Of a stretch of 43,898 bases of DNA, positions 1 through 8,974 are shown piece after piece. The stretch comes from Chitinophaga pinensis (GTDB lineage: Bacteria > Bacteroidota > Bacteroidia > 2-12-FULL-35-15): contig CAMCYR010000025.1 in assembly GCA_945885475.1 (NCBI GenBank), positions 1-43,898 on the forward strand. Direction: 5' to 3'. The stretch's first letter is position 1. Each line of letters begins with the position of its first letter. The translations under genes and the position numbers were made by a program. The notes below the pieces were generated by a model, which was given only the letters and a program-made list of their open reading frames with translations, made no database searches and was not told the DNA's origin.

Positions 1-1
1 A

Positions 2-2440
2 AAGGTTATCGTTCAAAGTGATATGGTTCAGAATAAGGGAATGTCGAAAGAGATCATTGATCATAGAGCAAAATATGATGATGAGCCATTGTGGACCAAT
101 TCGATGTTCGGTGGAATGCCTTCCTATCAGATTGCGATTACTTATCCATCCAATTTAGTGGTGCCGATCCGTAATTTTTTTATGTTCGGTTTTCCAACTC
201 CTGCAAATATGGTTTTCTCTTATATGCTAGGCTTTTTTATTTTATTGTTGGTATTGAAGGTTGATAAATGGTTGAGTATTGTCGGTGCGATTGGTTTTGG
301 TTTTTCAGCTTTCTTTTTCCTTATCATTGATGCAGGTCATAATACCCAGGCGTTTGCAATTGCATATATGGCACCAGTTTTTGCAGGTGTTATATTGGTT
401 TGTAGAGGAAAATATTTATTAGGCGGAGCATTAACCGCTTTGTTCTTTTCCTTGGAGTTGGTTTGTAATCACCCTCAGATAGCATATTATCTTATTTTGT
501 TCATGTTTATTTATGTTGCATTTGAATGGTTTGCGCGCTTCAAACAAAAGCAATACAAAGACATTTTAAAAGGATTTGCCGTCTTCGCAATAGCCGGGAT
601 ATTAGCGGTTGGTGTAAACGTGAGTAACCTTTGGAATACCTACGATTATGCTAAATCGACTATTCGTGGTCCATCAGAATTAACAACAGATAAACAAGCC
701 GGTACAAAAAATCAAACATCCGGATTGGATAAAGATTACGCGACACAATGGAGTTTAGGTAAAGCAGAAACATTAACGCTGATGATACCCGGATTTAAAG
801 GCCGTTCTTCCAGTCTGGCAATTGGAGAAAATAAAAGTGCATTGAAAGATGTAGATCCCCAGATGCGCGAGAATATCGCTAATCTCAGACAATATTGGGG
901 TGATCAGCCTTTTACTGACTCGCCTTATGCGGGAGCAATCATCGTGTTTTTATTCGTACTCGGTTTATTTATCATTCAGGGAAGATTAAAATGGGCGCTG
1001 CTGAGTGCAACTATTTTGTCGGTCATGCTTGCATGGGGACACAATATGATGTGGCTGACCAGTTTATTCCTTGATTATTTTCCGGGATACAATAAATTCC
1101 GTGCAGTTACAATGATATTAGTCATTGCAGAACTGTGTATTCCATTACTTGCAATTTTAGCCGTCGATAAGATACTGAAAACACCGGATATCTTTAAGCA
1201 GAAATTTAAGTTATTCTTTGGTGGAAAAGAAATCAGTTTTCAAAATACCTTCATTGTATCATTCGCATTGACGGCTGGCTTATCCTTGCTGTATTATATG
1301 ATGCCAACAACATTAACCGATTTTACATGGATCCAGGATCAGCAATATTATGACCAGATTGCAAAAAGCAACGGACCGGAAATCGCACAGAAGTTTATAG
1401 ACAATGTTGAGATTGCGCGTATCGCACTTTTTAAGTCTGAAGCGATCCGCAGTTTCTTGTTTATTTCCATTGCTGCAGTTTTTGTGTGGTTATTTGTGAA
1501 GTCTAAAATAAATAAGTTCATTTTGATTCCTATTTTAGGAATTCTGATTTTGTTTGACCTAGCCATGGTTGATAAAACATATCTGAATGATAAAAAATTC
1601 ACAGGAAAAAAAGAAGCAGTAAATCCATTCCCGATTACAGAAGCTGACAAGGCAGTTTTAGAAGATAAAGATCCGAATTACAGAGTATTGGATATTACCG
1701 ATCAGGCGAATGGTCCATTTAACAGTGCACGTGCATCCTACTATCACAAATCAATCGGTGGTTATCATGCCGCGAAATTAAGACGCTACCAGGAATTAAT
1801 TGAAGCGCATATCGGTAAAGAAATGCAAAGTTTAATTACTACTTTAAGCGCTAATCCGACCGATTCAGCAATCCGCGCATCTTTTGCTCAGCAAGGTGTT
1901 TTGAATATGCTCAATATGAAATACCTGATCTATAATCCTGCAGCTTCTCCTTTGCAAAACAGATATGCACTTGGCAACGCTTGGTTTGTGAAGGAAGTGA
2001 AGATGGTTAAGAATGCTGACGAAGAATTACAAATGGTAGGAGAAATAAATCCTGCTACAGCGGTTGTTGTGGATGAACGTTATCAATCGCAACTGGAAGG
2101 CTATACCTCTAAATCTGACCCGGCAGCAACCATCAAACTGGTAAACTACAAAGCGAATCACATAACATATGAATCAAATGCTGCTTCTGAACAATTGGCT
2201 GTGTTTTCAGAAATCTATTACAAGGATTGGAATGCGTATGTTGATGGAGAGCAAAAGCCTTATTTCAGTGCCGACTGGGTATTACGTGCAATGCGAGTTC
2301 CGGAAGGAAAGCACACGATTGAATTTAAATTTGAGCCTCAGAAATATTATTTGGGTGAAAAAATTTCATTAATCAGCTGCTTGGTACTGTTCTCGTTTAT
2401 CGGTGTTTCCTTATTTATGGCTTGGAAAAAGAAAGAATAA
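2..2440 (+). CDS. YfhO-family polytopic membrane protein (5' end outside window)
   Basis: Large integral membrane protein of the YfhO family, predicted GT-C-fold glycosyltransferases or glycan-modifying proteins of the cytoplasmic membrane. The frame is open to the first base of the window: seven codons (KVIVQSD) precede the first ATG at 23, so the true start lies upstream and at least 812 residues are visible. The N-terminal NSMFGGMPSYQ stretch is characteristic of the family. Many hydrophobic segments fill roughly the first 550 residues. A soluble C-terminal part follows, with a beta-rich ending (FSEIYYKDWNAYVDG) and a last membrane helix before the terminal KKKE. The exact donor and acceptor are unknown. 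Its position beside a flippase and the legionaminate operon fits a role in surface glycan decoration, but that is inference. A hairpin terminator follows directly. Confidence 0.85.
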   Translation, partial: KVIVQSDMVQNKGMSKEIIDHRAKYDDEPLWTNSMFGGMPSYQIAITYPSNLVVPIRNFFMFGFPTPANMVFSYMLGFFILLLVLKVDKWLSIVGAIGFGFSAFFFLIIDAGHNTQAFAIAYMAPVFAGVILVCRGKYLLGGALTALFFSLELVCNHPQIAYYLILFMFIYVAFEWFARFKQKQYKDILKGFAVFAIAGILAVGVNVSNLWNTYDYAKSTIRGPSELTTDKQAGTKNQTSGLDKDYATQWSLGKAETLTLMIPGFKGRSSSLAIGENKSALKDVDPQMRENIANLRQYWGDQPFTDSPYAGAIIVFLFVLGLFIIQGRLKWALLSATILSVMLAWGHNMMWLTSLFLDYFPGYNKFRAVTMILVIAELCIPLLAILAVDKILKTPDIFKQKFKLFFGGKEISFQNTFIVSFALTAGLSLLYYMMPTTLTDFTWIQDQQYYDQIAKSNGPEIAQKFIDNVEIARIALFKSEAIRSFLFISIAAVFVWLFVKSKINKFILIPILGILILFDLAMVDKTYLNDKKFTGKKEAVNPFPITEADKAVLEDKDPNYRVLDITDQANGPFNSARASYYHKSIGGYHAAKLRRYQELIEAHIGKEMQSLITTLSANPTDSAIRASFAQQGVLNMLNMKYLIYNPAASPLQNRYALGNAWFVKEVKMVKNADEELQMVGEINPATAVVVDERYQSQLEGYTSKSDPAATIKLVNYKANHITYESNAASEQLAVFSEIYYKDWNAYVDGEQKPYFSADWVLRAMRVPEGKHTIEFKFEPQKYYLGEKISLISCLVLFSFIGVSLFMAWKKKE

Positions 2441-2464
2441 TAATTAATAGATACAAAACAAATA

Positions 2465-2494
2465 AACGTCAGGGTTAATCTTGGCGTTTTTTTT
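2465..2494 (+). terminator. Rho-independent terminator between convergent genes
   Basis: A nine-pair stem (AACGTCAGG with CTTGGCGTT, two G-U pairs) with a six-base loop is followed by a run of T. It sits 24 bases after the YfhO stop and ends just before the stop of the convergent flippase gene. A-rich sequence on the other side could let it serve the minus strand too. Confidence 0.75.
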
Positions 2495-2496
2495 AT

Positions 2497-3978
2497 TTAA
2501 AGGTTTATTGAAAACCGTTTGAGATTTTTCCTGATCTTTTGATTGATCTCCGGAGTGGCTTCTGTTTTTAAAATCAAGAAGATGAAAACACCACTGATCA
2601 TGATGCTTCTGATAGCGATATCGATAATTAAATTACCCAAATGAGGTAGCAAATAACCTGGAATAAAGGCAACTGCAGCAATCACAATTATTTTCAGCGT
2701 GTTTAAGTCGTAGGGCTGCATGTTGTATTTAAAATAAATAAAAAGCCATCTCATACTGTTGTATGATGCAATGGTGATAGCGGTTGCAATTGCTGATCCG
2801 ATGATGCCGAATTTTGGAATTAAGAGGTAGTTTGTAAGAATGGTCGTTAATAAAATAAGGATCATGAAATAACCATCGTATTTGTAAAATTTTGAAGTTT
2901 GCATAATGATTGAATTGATTCCGGTGGCCATATCTATCAGATAACCTGCACTGATAAATAATATTACATTTCTACCTTCCGCATATTCCGCTGGTAATAA
3001 TGCCATTATATTATCGATATTGCTCCAAATGCCTATGAATAATAGTAAGCCAATCGTTAGTTGGTTGTTACACGATTTGTTATAGAGTGAATGAATCGTT
3101 TTCAGGTCATCTTTTTTGAACGACTCAGCAACGATACTCGAAGCTATACGGTATAAGGAGCGTGCAGGAATCATGATGATCGTGCCGAAATAAAATGCAA
3201 TTCCGTAAACACCTGTTTTGTTTAAACCGAGCATGTCGTTTACCATGATCGTGTCGATACTTGCGATCAGCGCTCCGGCACTTCCGGAAAGGATGGAATA
3301 AAAACTCAGGTGTAGGATCTCCGTTCTTAGTTTTTTTGTCATAAACCCTCTGACCGGTTTTACATGCCATTCTTTTAATTGAATGATCTTATAAAGTAAT
3401 AGTCCTGTTGGAAAACAAGTGGCTACAACATATAAAAGCATAAAAACAGGGAAGTCGATGAGTTTAAAAAAGAAAAGTACCAACAAAATTAGAATCAGGA
3501 TACGCTGAATAAATTCTTTTGCAAAAGAACCCATTACGGAGCTGTAGCAGGCACGAAGATAATTGTCGAACAGTCCGAAAAATAGTGTGAAAAAAGTGAG
3601 TGGCATGAGGTAAAACAAATAGTCGACCAATAATTTCGACTTTTCAATATTTTGGGCGATGATCTGTTGTTTAAATAGAAAAAATAGAAGCCAACAAATT
3701 AAAAAGCCTGCAAGAGAGATTAGTATACCGTAAAATAAAAAACCGTGATGTCCCTTTTCCTTGTTTCTGAAATAAGGGAATAAACGAACCGTTACAGATG
3801 AAAATCCCAGATTAGCGAATTGTGCCATTAGTGCTGAAACCGATATGAGAATTCGAATGAGTCCGTTTGCATCCGTACTCATTAGATAGGGCATCCAAAT
3901 CACCGTCAGGAAACCAAGTCCGGCACCCAAATAAGAGTAAATTACATTTTTAGTAGCTTGAGATTCAATTATTCCCAT
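2497..3978 (-). CDS. Wzx-type oligosaccharide flippase (first copy)
   Basis: A 493-residue, very hydrophobic protein with more than ten predicted membrane helices, of the polysaccharide biosynthesis / MOP flippase type that moves undecaprenyl-linked glycans across the inner membrane. It opens MGIIESQATKNVIYSYLGAG. The FPYFRNKEKGHHG motif lies near residue 95, and a soluble basic tail closes the protein. It is clearly paralogous to the flippase at 13910-15379: both share FPYFRN-EK, a LLP(A/D)EY region and a PYDL--LKII segment at the same relative places. The ATG at 3978 fits the alignment of the two N-termini. A TAnnTTTG match (3987-3994) lies only eight bases upstream of the ATG. The specific substrate cannot be read from sequence. 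Confidence 0.88.
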   Translation of the reverse strand: MGIIESQATKNVIYSYLGAGLGFLTVIWMPYLMSTDANGLIRILISVSALMAQFANLGFSSVTVRLFPYFRNKEKGHHGFLFYGILISLAGFLICWLLFFLFKQQIIAQNIEKSKLLVDYLFYLMPLTFFTLFFGLFDNYLRACYSSVMGSFAKEFIQRILILILLVLFFFKLIDFPVFMLLYVVATCFPTGLLLYKIIQLKEWHVKPVRGFMTKKLRTEILHLSFYSILSGSAGALIASIDTIMVNDMLGLNKTGVYGIAFYFGTIIMIPARSLYRIASSIVAESFKKDDLKTIHSLYNKSCNNQLTIGLLLFIGIWSNIDNIMALLPAEYAEGRNVILFISAGYLIDMATGINSIIMQTSKFYKYDGYFMILILLTTILTNYLLIPKFGIIGSAIATAITIASYNSMRWLFIYFKYNMQPYDLNTLKIIVIAAVAFIPGYLLPHLGNLIIDIAIRSIMISGVFIFLILKTEATPEINQKIRKNLKRFSINL

Positions 3979-4094
3979 GGTGCCAGCAAAGATAAATTAA
4001 ATATTGTATACCTGCAGTATTTTACCAAGGTTGGCATTCCTCTGAATACTTTCTGAAATCGGGATAAACCTATATAGAATATCATAAAAAATCA

Positions 4095-4102
4095 TAAATT
4101 TG
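4095..4102 (+). promoter_or_regulatory. Possible promoter -7 element of the leg operon
   Basis: TAAATTTG matches the Bacteroidota -7 consensus TAnnTTTG and ends 21 bases before the legB ATG. No clear TTG/TTTG -33 element is visible 19-21 bases upstream, so the call rests on the -7 match and position alone. Confidence 0.4.
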
Positions 4103-4123
4103 TGTATTAATCAACATGAATTT

Positions 4124-5110
4124 ATGAAAACAGTTTTAGTAACCGGAGCTGATGGATTTATTGGAAGTCATTTAGTTGAACGTTTGTTGGAAGAAGGACA
4201 TAAAGTAAAAGCCTTTGTGTATTATAATTCCTTTAATTCTTGGGGCTGGTTGGATACACTTCCGAAAGAGAAACTTAATAATATTGAGATCTTTGCCGGT
4301 GATGTGCGTGATCCGAATGGAGTGCGTACCGCAGTGAAAGGTGTTGACGAAATTTATCATCTGGCTGCCCTGATCGCCATCCCATACAGTTATCATTCCC
4401 CCGACAGTTATGTCGATACAAATATCAAAGGAACATTAAATGTGTTGCAAGCGGCACGTGATTTCAATATCAGTAAGGTTCTAGTAACTTCTACTTCTGA
4501 AGTATATGGAACAGCACGTTATGTCCCTATTGATGAAAAGCATCCAAAACAAGGACAGTCGCCTTATTCTGCTTCTAAAATCGGAGCAGATGCCATGGCA
4601 GAATCGTTTTACAAAAGCTTTAATTTACCAGTGACAATTGTTCGTCCATTCAATACATTTGGTCCGCGACAAAGTGCAAGAGCGGTGATTCCAACTATTA
4701 TAACTCAGCTCTTAGCTGGAAAAACAGAAATTAAGTTAGGTTCGCTCCATCCCACTCGTGATCTTTTATTTGTAAAAGATACAGCCAGTGCTTTTGTAGC
4801 AATTGCTAAATCGGAGGAAACAATCGGTGAAGAGATCAATATTGCTACAGAGCAGGAAATCTCGATTCAGGATTTGGCGCAAACAATTATTGATCTGATA
4901 AATCCGGATGCAAAGATCATCTCCGATGATGTTCGTCTGCGTCCTGAAAAAAGTGAAGTAGAACGCTTGCTGGGTTCAGCAGCTAAAATAAAATCACTTA
5001 CAGATTGGAAGCATACCATCGGATTAAATGAAGGACTAAAGCAAACAATTGAATGGTTTCGCAATCCTGAAAATTCTAAAAATTACAAAGCTGATATATA
5101 CAATGTATAA
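4124..5110 (+). CDS. legB: NAD-dependent 4,6-dehydratase, legionaminate pathway (LegB)
   Basis: SDR-family nucleotide-sugar 4,6-dehydratase that opens legionaminic acid synthesis by converting a nucleotide-linked GlcNAc to the 4-keto-6-deoxy sugar; in Campylobacter the substrate is GDP-GlcNAc. The 328 residues show the NAD-binding GADGFIG (8-14), the YNSFNSWGWLD stretch typical of LegB, STSEVYG around 123-129 and the catalytic Y148-xxx-K152. An upstream TTG at 4100 is in frame, but the Rossmann strand MKTVLVTG begins at the ATG at 4124, so that start was chosen. It is the first gene of a seven-gene run with overlaps or single-base gaps, and its stop overlaps the start of legC. Assignment to LegB rather than PseB or another dehydratase is supported by the neighbours, especially the CBS-type nucleotidyltransferase. 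Confidence 0.93.
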   Translation: MKTVLVTGADGFIGSHLVERLLEEGHKVKAFVYYNSFNSWGWLDTLPKEKLNNIEIFAGDVRDPNGVRTAVKGVDEIYHLAALIAIPYSYHSPDSYVDTNIKGTLNVLQAARDFNISKVLVTSTSEVYGTARYVPIDEKHPKQGQSPYSASKIGADAMAESFYKSFNLPVTIVRPFNTFGPRQSARAVIPTIITQLLAGKTEIKLGSLHPTRDLLFVKDTASAFVAIAKSEETIGEEINIATEQEISIQDLAQTIIDLINPDAKIISDDVRLRPEKSEVERLLGSAAKIKSLTDWKHTIGLNEGLKQTIEWFRNPENSKNYKADIYNV

Positions 5111-6245
5111 GCAAACGCTTGATTTTATAAAATCTCAATTCCCTTCTCAAGAATTTATTCCTCTTCATGAGCCGCGTTTTAACGGGAACGAAAAAAAATA
5201 TTTGATCGATTGTATTGATTCGACTTTTGTTTCCTCTGTAGGTAAATATGTGGATGATTTTGAAAAAAAATTAGCTGATTATACCGGTGCAAAATATGCC
5301 GTAGCCTGCGTGAACGGAACAGCCGCTTTGCACATGGCGATGATTGTTGGAGGAGTGCAGAAGAATGATATTGTTATTACGCAGCCTTTGAGTTTTATCG
5401 CCACCTGTAATGCTATCGCTTATATTGGCGCATCACATTTATTTGTAGATGTTGATCTCGATACCTTGGGCTTAAGTCCCGATAAATTAAAATCGTATTT
5501 AACGGAATTCGCTGAAAAAAAATCAGATGGATATTCCTACCATAAAACGACAGGTCAGAAGATTGCTGCCGTTATTCCGATGCATACATTCGGGCATCCT
5601 TGCAGGATAGATGAAATAGAAACGATCTGCAATGACTATAATATTTCATTGATAGAAGATGCTGCTGAATCGATTGGAAGCTGGTATAAAAATAAGCATA
5701 CCGGAACATTCGGAAAAGTAGGAACCTTCAGTTTTAATGGTAATAAAACAATTACATCAGGAGGCGGAGGCGCAATTGTAACCAACGATGAAGCACTTGC
5801 AAAAAGAGCGAAATATTTAACTACACAAGCAAAAGTCCCACACCGCTGGGATTTTGTGCATGAAGAGATCGGATACAATTACAGAATGCCCAATATCAAT
5901 GCAGCACTCATGGTTGCTCAACTCGAACAACTGGATGGTTTTCTGAAAAGCAAACGTGAATTAGCGGCCTTGTATAAATCACATTTTGCAGGAACGGATA
6001 TTCAATTTGTAAATGAACCGGAACATTCACGATCTAATTATTGGTTGTGTGCGATCTTATTAAAAGATAAAAACACCCGCGATGAATTTTTGCAGTTCAC
6101 AAATGATAATGGTGTAATGACCCGTCCTGTTTGGCGGTTGATGAATAAATTGGTGATGTTTAAAGATGCGATGTATGGTAATTTAGATAATTCAGAACTG
6201 ATAGAAAACAGATTAGTGAATATTCCAAGTAGTGTAAGAATCTAA
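5103..6245 (+). CDS. legC: PLP-dependent aminotransferase LegC
   Basis: DegT/DnrJ/EryC1/StrS-type sugar aminotransferase, predicted to add the 4-amino group to the 4-keto intermediate made by LegB. With the ATG at 5103 the protein has 380 residues. The Schiff-base lysine is K215 in FSFNGNKTITSGGGGA, and D186 in EDAAES is the predicted pyridine-nitrogen ligand. The frame is open further upstream (to 5049), but that part lies inside legB and encodes a sequence unlike the family, so the ATG overlapping the legB stop by eight bases is preferred. The overlap implies translational coupling. Confidence 0.93.
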   Translation: MYKQTLDFIKSQFPSQEFIPLHEPRFNGNEKKYLIDCIDSTFVSSVGKYVDDFEKKLADYTGAKYAVACVNGTAALHMAMIVGGVQKNDIVITQPLSFIATCNAIAYIGASHLFVDVDLDTLGLSPDKLKSYLTEFAEKKSDGYSYHKTTGQKIAAVIPMHTFGHPCRIDEIETICNDYNISLIEDAAESIGSWYKNKHTGTFGKVGTFSFNGNKTITSGGGGAIVTNDEALAKRAKYLTTQAKVPHRWDFVHEEIGYNYRMPNINAALMVAQLEQLDGFLKSKRELAALYKSHFAGTDIQFVNEPEHSRSNYWLCAILLKDKNTRDEFLQFTNDNGVMTRPVWRLMNKLVMFKDAMYGNLDNSELIENRLVNIPSSVRI

Positions 6246-6246
6246 G

Positions 6247-7260
6247 ATGAAGAATGTACTGATCATAGCCGAAGCGGGAGTGAACCATAATGGGAACATG
6301 GATATGGCAAAGCAGCTTGTTGATGCTGCTGCAGATTCCGGTGCTGACTATGTTAAATTTCAGACATTCAAAACCGAAAAATTAGTGAGTGCGCTTGCAA
6401 AAAAAGCGGCATATCAAACACAAAATACGAATGCAGACTCCCAGTTCGAGATGTTAAAAAAACTCGAACTGTCGGAAGAGCAGCATCATGAACTTGTTGC
6501 GTATTGCAAACAAAAAAATATAAAGTTTCTTTCAACAGCATTCGATCTAGAAAGTATCGACCTACTAAATACGCTGAATAGCCAACTGTTTAAAATTCCT
6601 TCCGGAGAGATCACCAATCTCCCTTATCTGGAAAAAATCGGATCTTTAAAAAAGGATGTCATCATCTCAACGGGGATGTGCGTGATGTCGGAAATTGAAG
6701 ATGCCATGACTGTTCTTATAAATGCAGGGACAAATAGAAATGATATATCCGTATTACATTGTACGACCGATTATCCGACAGCAATGCAGGACGTGAATCT
6801 ACGGGCGATGTTAACCATTCAAAAACAGTTGAATGTGCCGATCGGATATTCTGATCATACAGCAGGCATTGAAGTTGCGATAGCAGCGGTTGCAATGGGT
6901 GCGACTATCATCGAGAAACATTTCACATTAGATAAATCATTGCCCGGTCCCGATCATAAGGCTTCATTAGAACCTCATGAATTAAAGGCGATGGTAACAG
7001 CAATCCGCAATGTAGAGAACGCGCTTGGTAAGTGGGATAAACAACCCACCGAGACGGAACAAAAAAATATGCTGGTGGCCAGAAAAAGTATTCATCTGTC
7101 ACACGCACTTTCAAAAGGAGCATTGATAAAAGAAACAGATCTGAGTATGAAACGTCCAGGAGATGGTATCTCACCAATGGAAATGAAAAACGTATTGGGT
7201 AAGAAATTAAATAAAGCCCTGGAGGCGGAGCATAAGTTAAGCTGGGAGGATCTGGAATGA
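6247..7260 (+). CDS. legI: N,N'-diacetyllegionaminate synthase (NeuB family)
   Basis: Condenses phosphoenolpyruvate with the 6-deoxy-2,4-diacetamido hexose released by LegG to give the nine-carbon legionaminic acid. The 337 residues hold a NeuB TIM barrel, starting with AEAGVNHNG (8-16) and containing KIPSGEI and GYSDHT. A C-terminal SAF / antifreeze-like domain spans about 278-337 (ARKSIHL ... RPGDGISP). The length is normal for the family. NeuB, PseI and LegI are close relatives; LegI is chosen from the operon (legB, legC and a LegG-type hydrolysing epimerase, with no PseG-type gene). It starts one base after the legC stop and overlaps legG by ATGA. Confidence 0.92.
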   Translation: MKNVLIIAEAGVNHNGNMDMAKQLVDAAADSGADYVKFQTFKTEKLVSALAKKAAYQTQNTNADSQFEMLKKLELSEEQHHELVAYCKQKNIKFLSTAFDLESIDLLNTLNSQLFKIPSGEITNLPYLEKIGSLKKDVIISTGMCVMSEIEDAMTVLINAGTNRNDISVLHCTTDYPTAMQDVNLRAMLTIQKQLNVPIGYSDHTAGIEVAIAAVAMGATIIEKHFTLDKSLPGPDHKASLEPHELKAMVTAIRNVENALGKWDKQPTETEQKNMLVARKSIHLSHALSKGALIKETDLSMKRPGDGISPMEMKNVLGKKLNKALEAEHKLSWEDLE

Positions 7261-8360
7261 ATATAGTTGTATTGACAAGTTCCAGGGCCGATTATGGTAT
7301 TTATCTTCCGCTTTTAAAAAAACTGAAGGCAGATACTTTTTTTAATTTGAAGATTGTCGCCTTTGGAACTCATCTTTCCGAAAAATTCGGTCGGACAATG
7401 GATCAAATTGTATCAGATGGATTTGAAATAGATACCAAGATTGAAACGTTGCAGGAAGGGGATAATCCAGAAGATATTTCAAATGCAATGGGAACTACCA
7501 TTCAAAAGTTTTCTCACTTTTGGGCAATTGAAAAAAAACAAATCGATTTGATTCTTTGTCTTGGCGATAGATCCGAAATGTTCGCTGCTGTTAGTGCGTC
7601 AATCCCTTTTAATATTCCTGTCGCTCATCTTCATGGTGGAGAAACAACCTTGGGTGCAATTGATAATGCATTGCGACATTCAATTACTTGTATGTCGAAA
7701 ATACATTTTACATCAACCGAAAAAAATGCAAGACGGGTGGAGCAAATTCTGAATTCGAAAACCGGAGTTTATAATGTCGGTGCATTGAGTCTTGATAATC
7801 TGAAAGAAATAAAATTATTGAATGTAGCTGAATTCAAAGAGAAATTCGGAATAGAATTGAATAATCCTATTTTAGTTACCTTTCATCCGGAGACAGTTGA
7901 TTATGAAAAAAATGAAGAATATGTAAACGAATTAATTACCGCATTAAATAAAATAGATAAGCAAATTTTGATTACAATGCCCAACGCTGATACGGCGGGG
8001 AATCTTGTAAGAGAAAGATTACTTTCCTTTGCAGCAAATAAGGATCATGTTTTTACTGTTGAATCGTTGGGAACTCAAGGTTACTTTTCTGCAATAGAAT
8101 ATTGTGAGTTTATGATTGGTAACTCTTCCAGCGGAATCATTGAAGCGGCATCCTTTGGGAAATATGTAATTAATTTAGGTAGTCGTCAGGAGGGAAGAGA
8201 AATAGGTGAAAATGTTATACATTGCACTATTAATACTGAATATATCCTTGATTCAATTCATCAAATAAAAGATCGCCCCCGTTTAAATAAAGAAAATATT
8301 TACGGTGACGGGAACGCTGCAGACAAGGTTGTTGAAATTCTGAAGAAATTTTTAAAATGA
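7257..8360 (+). CDS. legG: Hydrolysing NDP-sugar 2-epimerase (NeuC/LegG)
   Basis: Removes the nucleotide and inverts C2 of the diacetamido sugar, yielding the free 2,4-diacetamido-2,4,6-trideoxymannose used by LegI. The 367-residue GT-B-like protein shows TSSRADYGIY at the N-terminus, GDR (103-105), HGGE (126-129), TFHPET and the C-terminal GNSSSGIIEAASFGK nucleotide-binding region of the NeuC/WecB family. The start overlaps the legI stop by four bases (ATGA) and the end overlaps the next gene in the same way. By sequence alone it could be a UDP-GlcNAc hydrolysing epimerase (NeuC), but the 4,6-dehydratase and aminotransferase upstream favour LegG. Confidence 0.92.
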   Translation: MNIVVLTSSRADYGIYLPLLKKLKADTFFNLKIVAFGTHLSEKFGRTMDQIVSDGFEIDTKIETLQEGDNPEDISNAMGTTIQKFSHFWAIEKKQIDLILCLGDRSEMFAAVSASIPFNIPVAHLHGGETTLGAIDNALRHSITCMSKIHFTSTEKNARRVEQILNSKTGVYNVGALSLDNLKEIKLLNVAEFKEKFGIELNNPILVTFHPETVDYEKNEEYVNELITALNKIDKQILITMPNADTAGNLVRERLLSFAANKDHVFTVESLGTQGYFSAIEYCEFMIGNSSSGIIEAASFGKYVINLGSRQEGREIGENVIHCTINTEYILDSIHQIKDRPRLNKENIYGDGNAADKVVEILKKFLK

Positions 8361-8974
8361 AAAACATAGCTTTAATAGGTTATTCCGGACATGCTTACGT
8401 CGCTTTTGAAATATTTTTTTCTCAGGGGCAAATTGTTAGCGCATATACTGAAAGAATAGAGAAGAGCGAGAATCCTTATGCATTAAAATGGTTGGGTAAT
8501 GAAGCGGATGATGCGGTCATTGAACTCTTAAAAATTTATTCTTACTTTGTAAGTATTGGCGATAATACACTTCGTAAACGTATTTCTGAAAAATTAATTC
8601 CGGTCTTAGGTCTGCCTGAAAATGCATTGCATAAAACAGCAATCATAAGCAGAAGTATGAATTCGGGAACAGGAAATATGTTTGCTCCGCGTGTGGTAAT
8701 CAATCCACTGGTAAAAATTGGTAACGGAGTGATTTGTAATACGGCTTGCGTCATCGAACACGAATGTATTATAAATGATTACGTGCACATTGCACCCGGT
8801 GCAATTTTATGCGGCAATGTGACTGTTGGTGAAGGGAGTTTTATAGGGGCAGGCGCTGTGGTAAAACAAGGTGTAACGATAGGGAAGAATGTGATTGTTG
8901 GTGCAGGTACAGTTGTTATTAAAGATATTGTTGATAATACAAAAGTGATTGGTAATCCTCAACGAATAATATGA
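8357..8974 (+). CDS. legH: PglD/NeuD-type N-acetyltransferase (LegH)
   Basis: Predicted acetyl-CoA-dependent acetyltransferase for the 4-amino group created by LegC. The 205 residues start with a PglD-type N-terminal Rossmann-like domain (IALIGYSGHA). A left-handed beta-helix follows, with repeated hexapeptides (IGNGVICNTACVIEHE, VTVGEGSFIGAGAVV). H135 in the VIEHE stretch corresponds to the general-base histidine of PglD. It overlaps both neighbours by ATGA. NeuD O-acetyltransferases of sialic acid loci have the same fold, so O-acetylation of the finished sugar is the alternative; LegH is preferred because no other gene of the operon supplies this pathway step. Confidence 0.8.
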   Translation: MKNIALIGYSGHAYVAFEIFFSQGQIVSAYTERIEKSENPYALKWLGNEADDAVIELLKIYSYFVSIGDNTLRKRISEKLIPVLGLPENALHKTAIISRSMNSGTGNMFAPRVVINPLVKIGNGVICNTACVIEHECIINDYVHIAPGAILCGNVTVGEGSFIGAGAVVKQGVTIGKNVIVGAGTVVIKDIVDNTKVIGNPQRII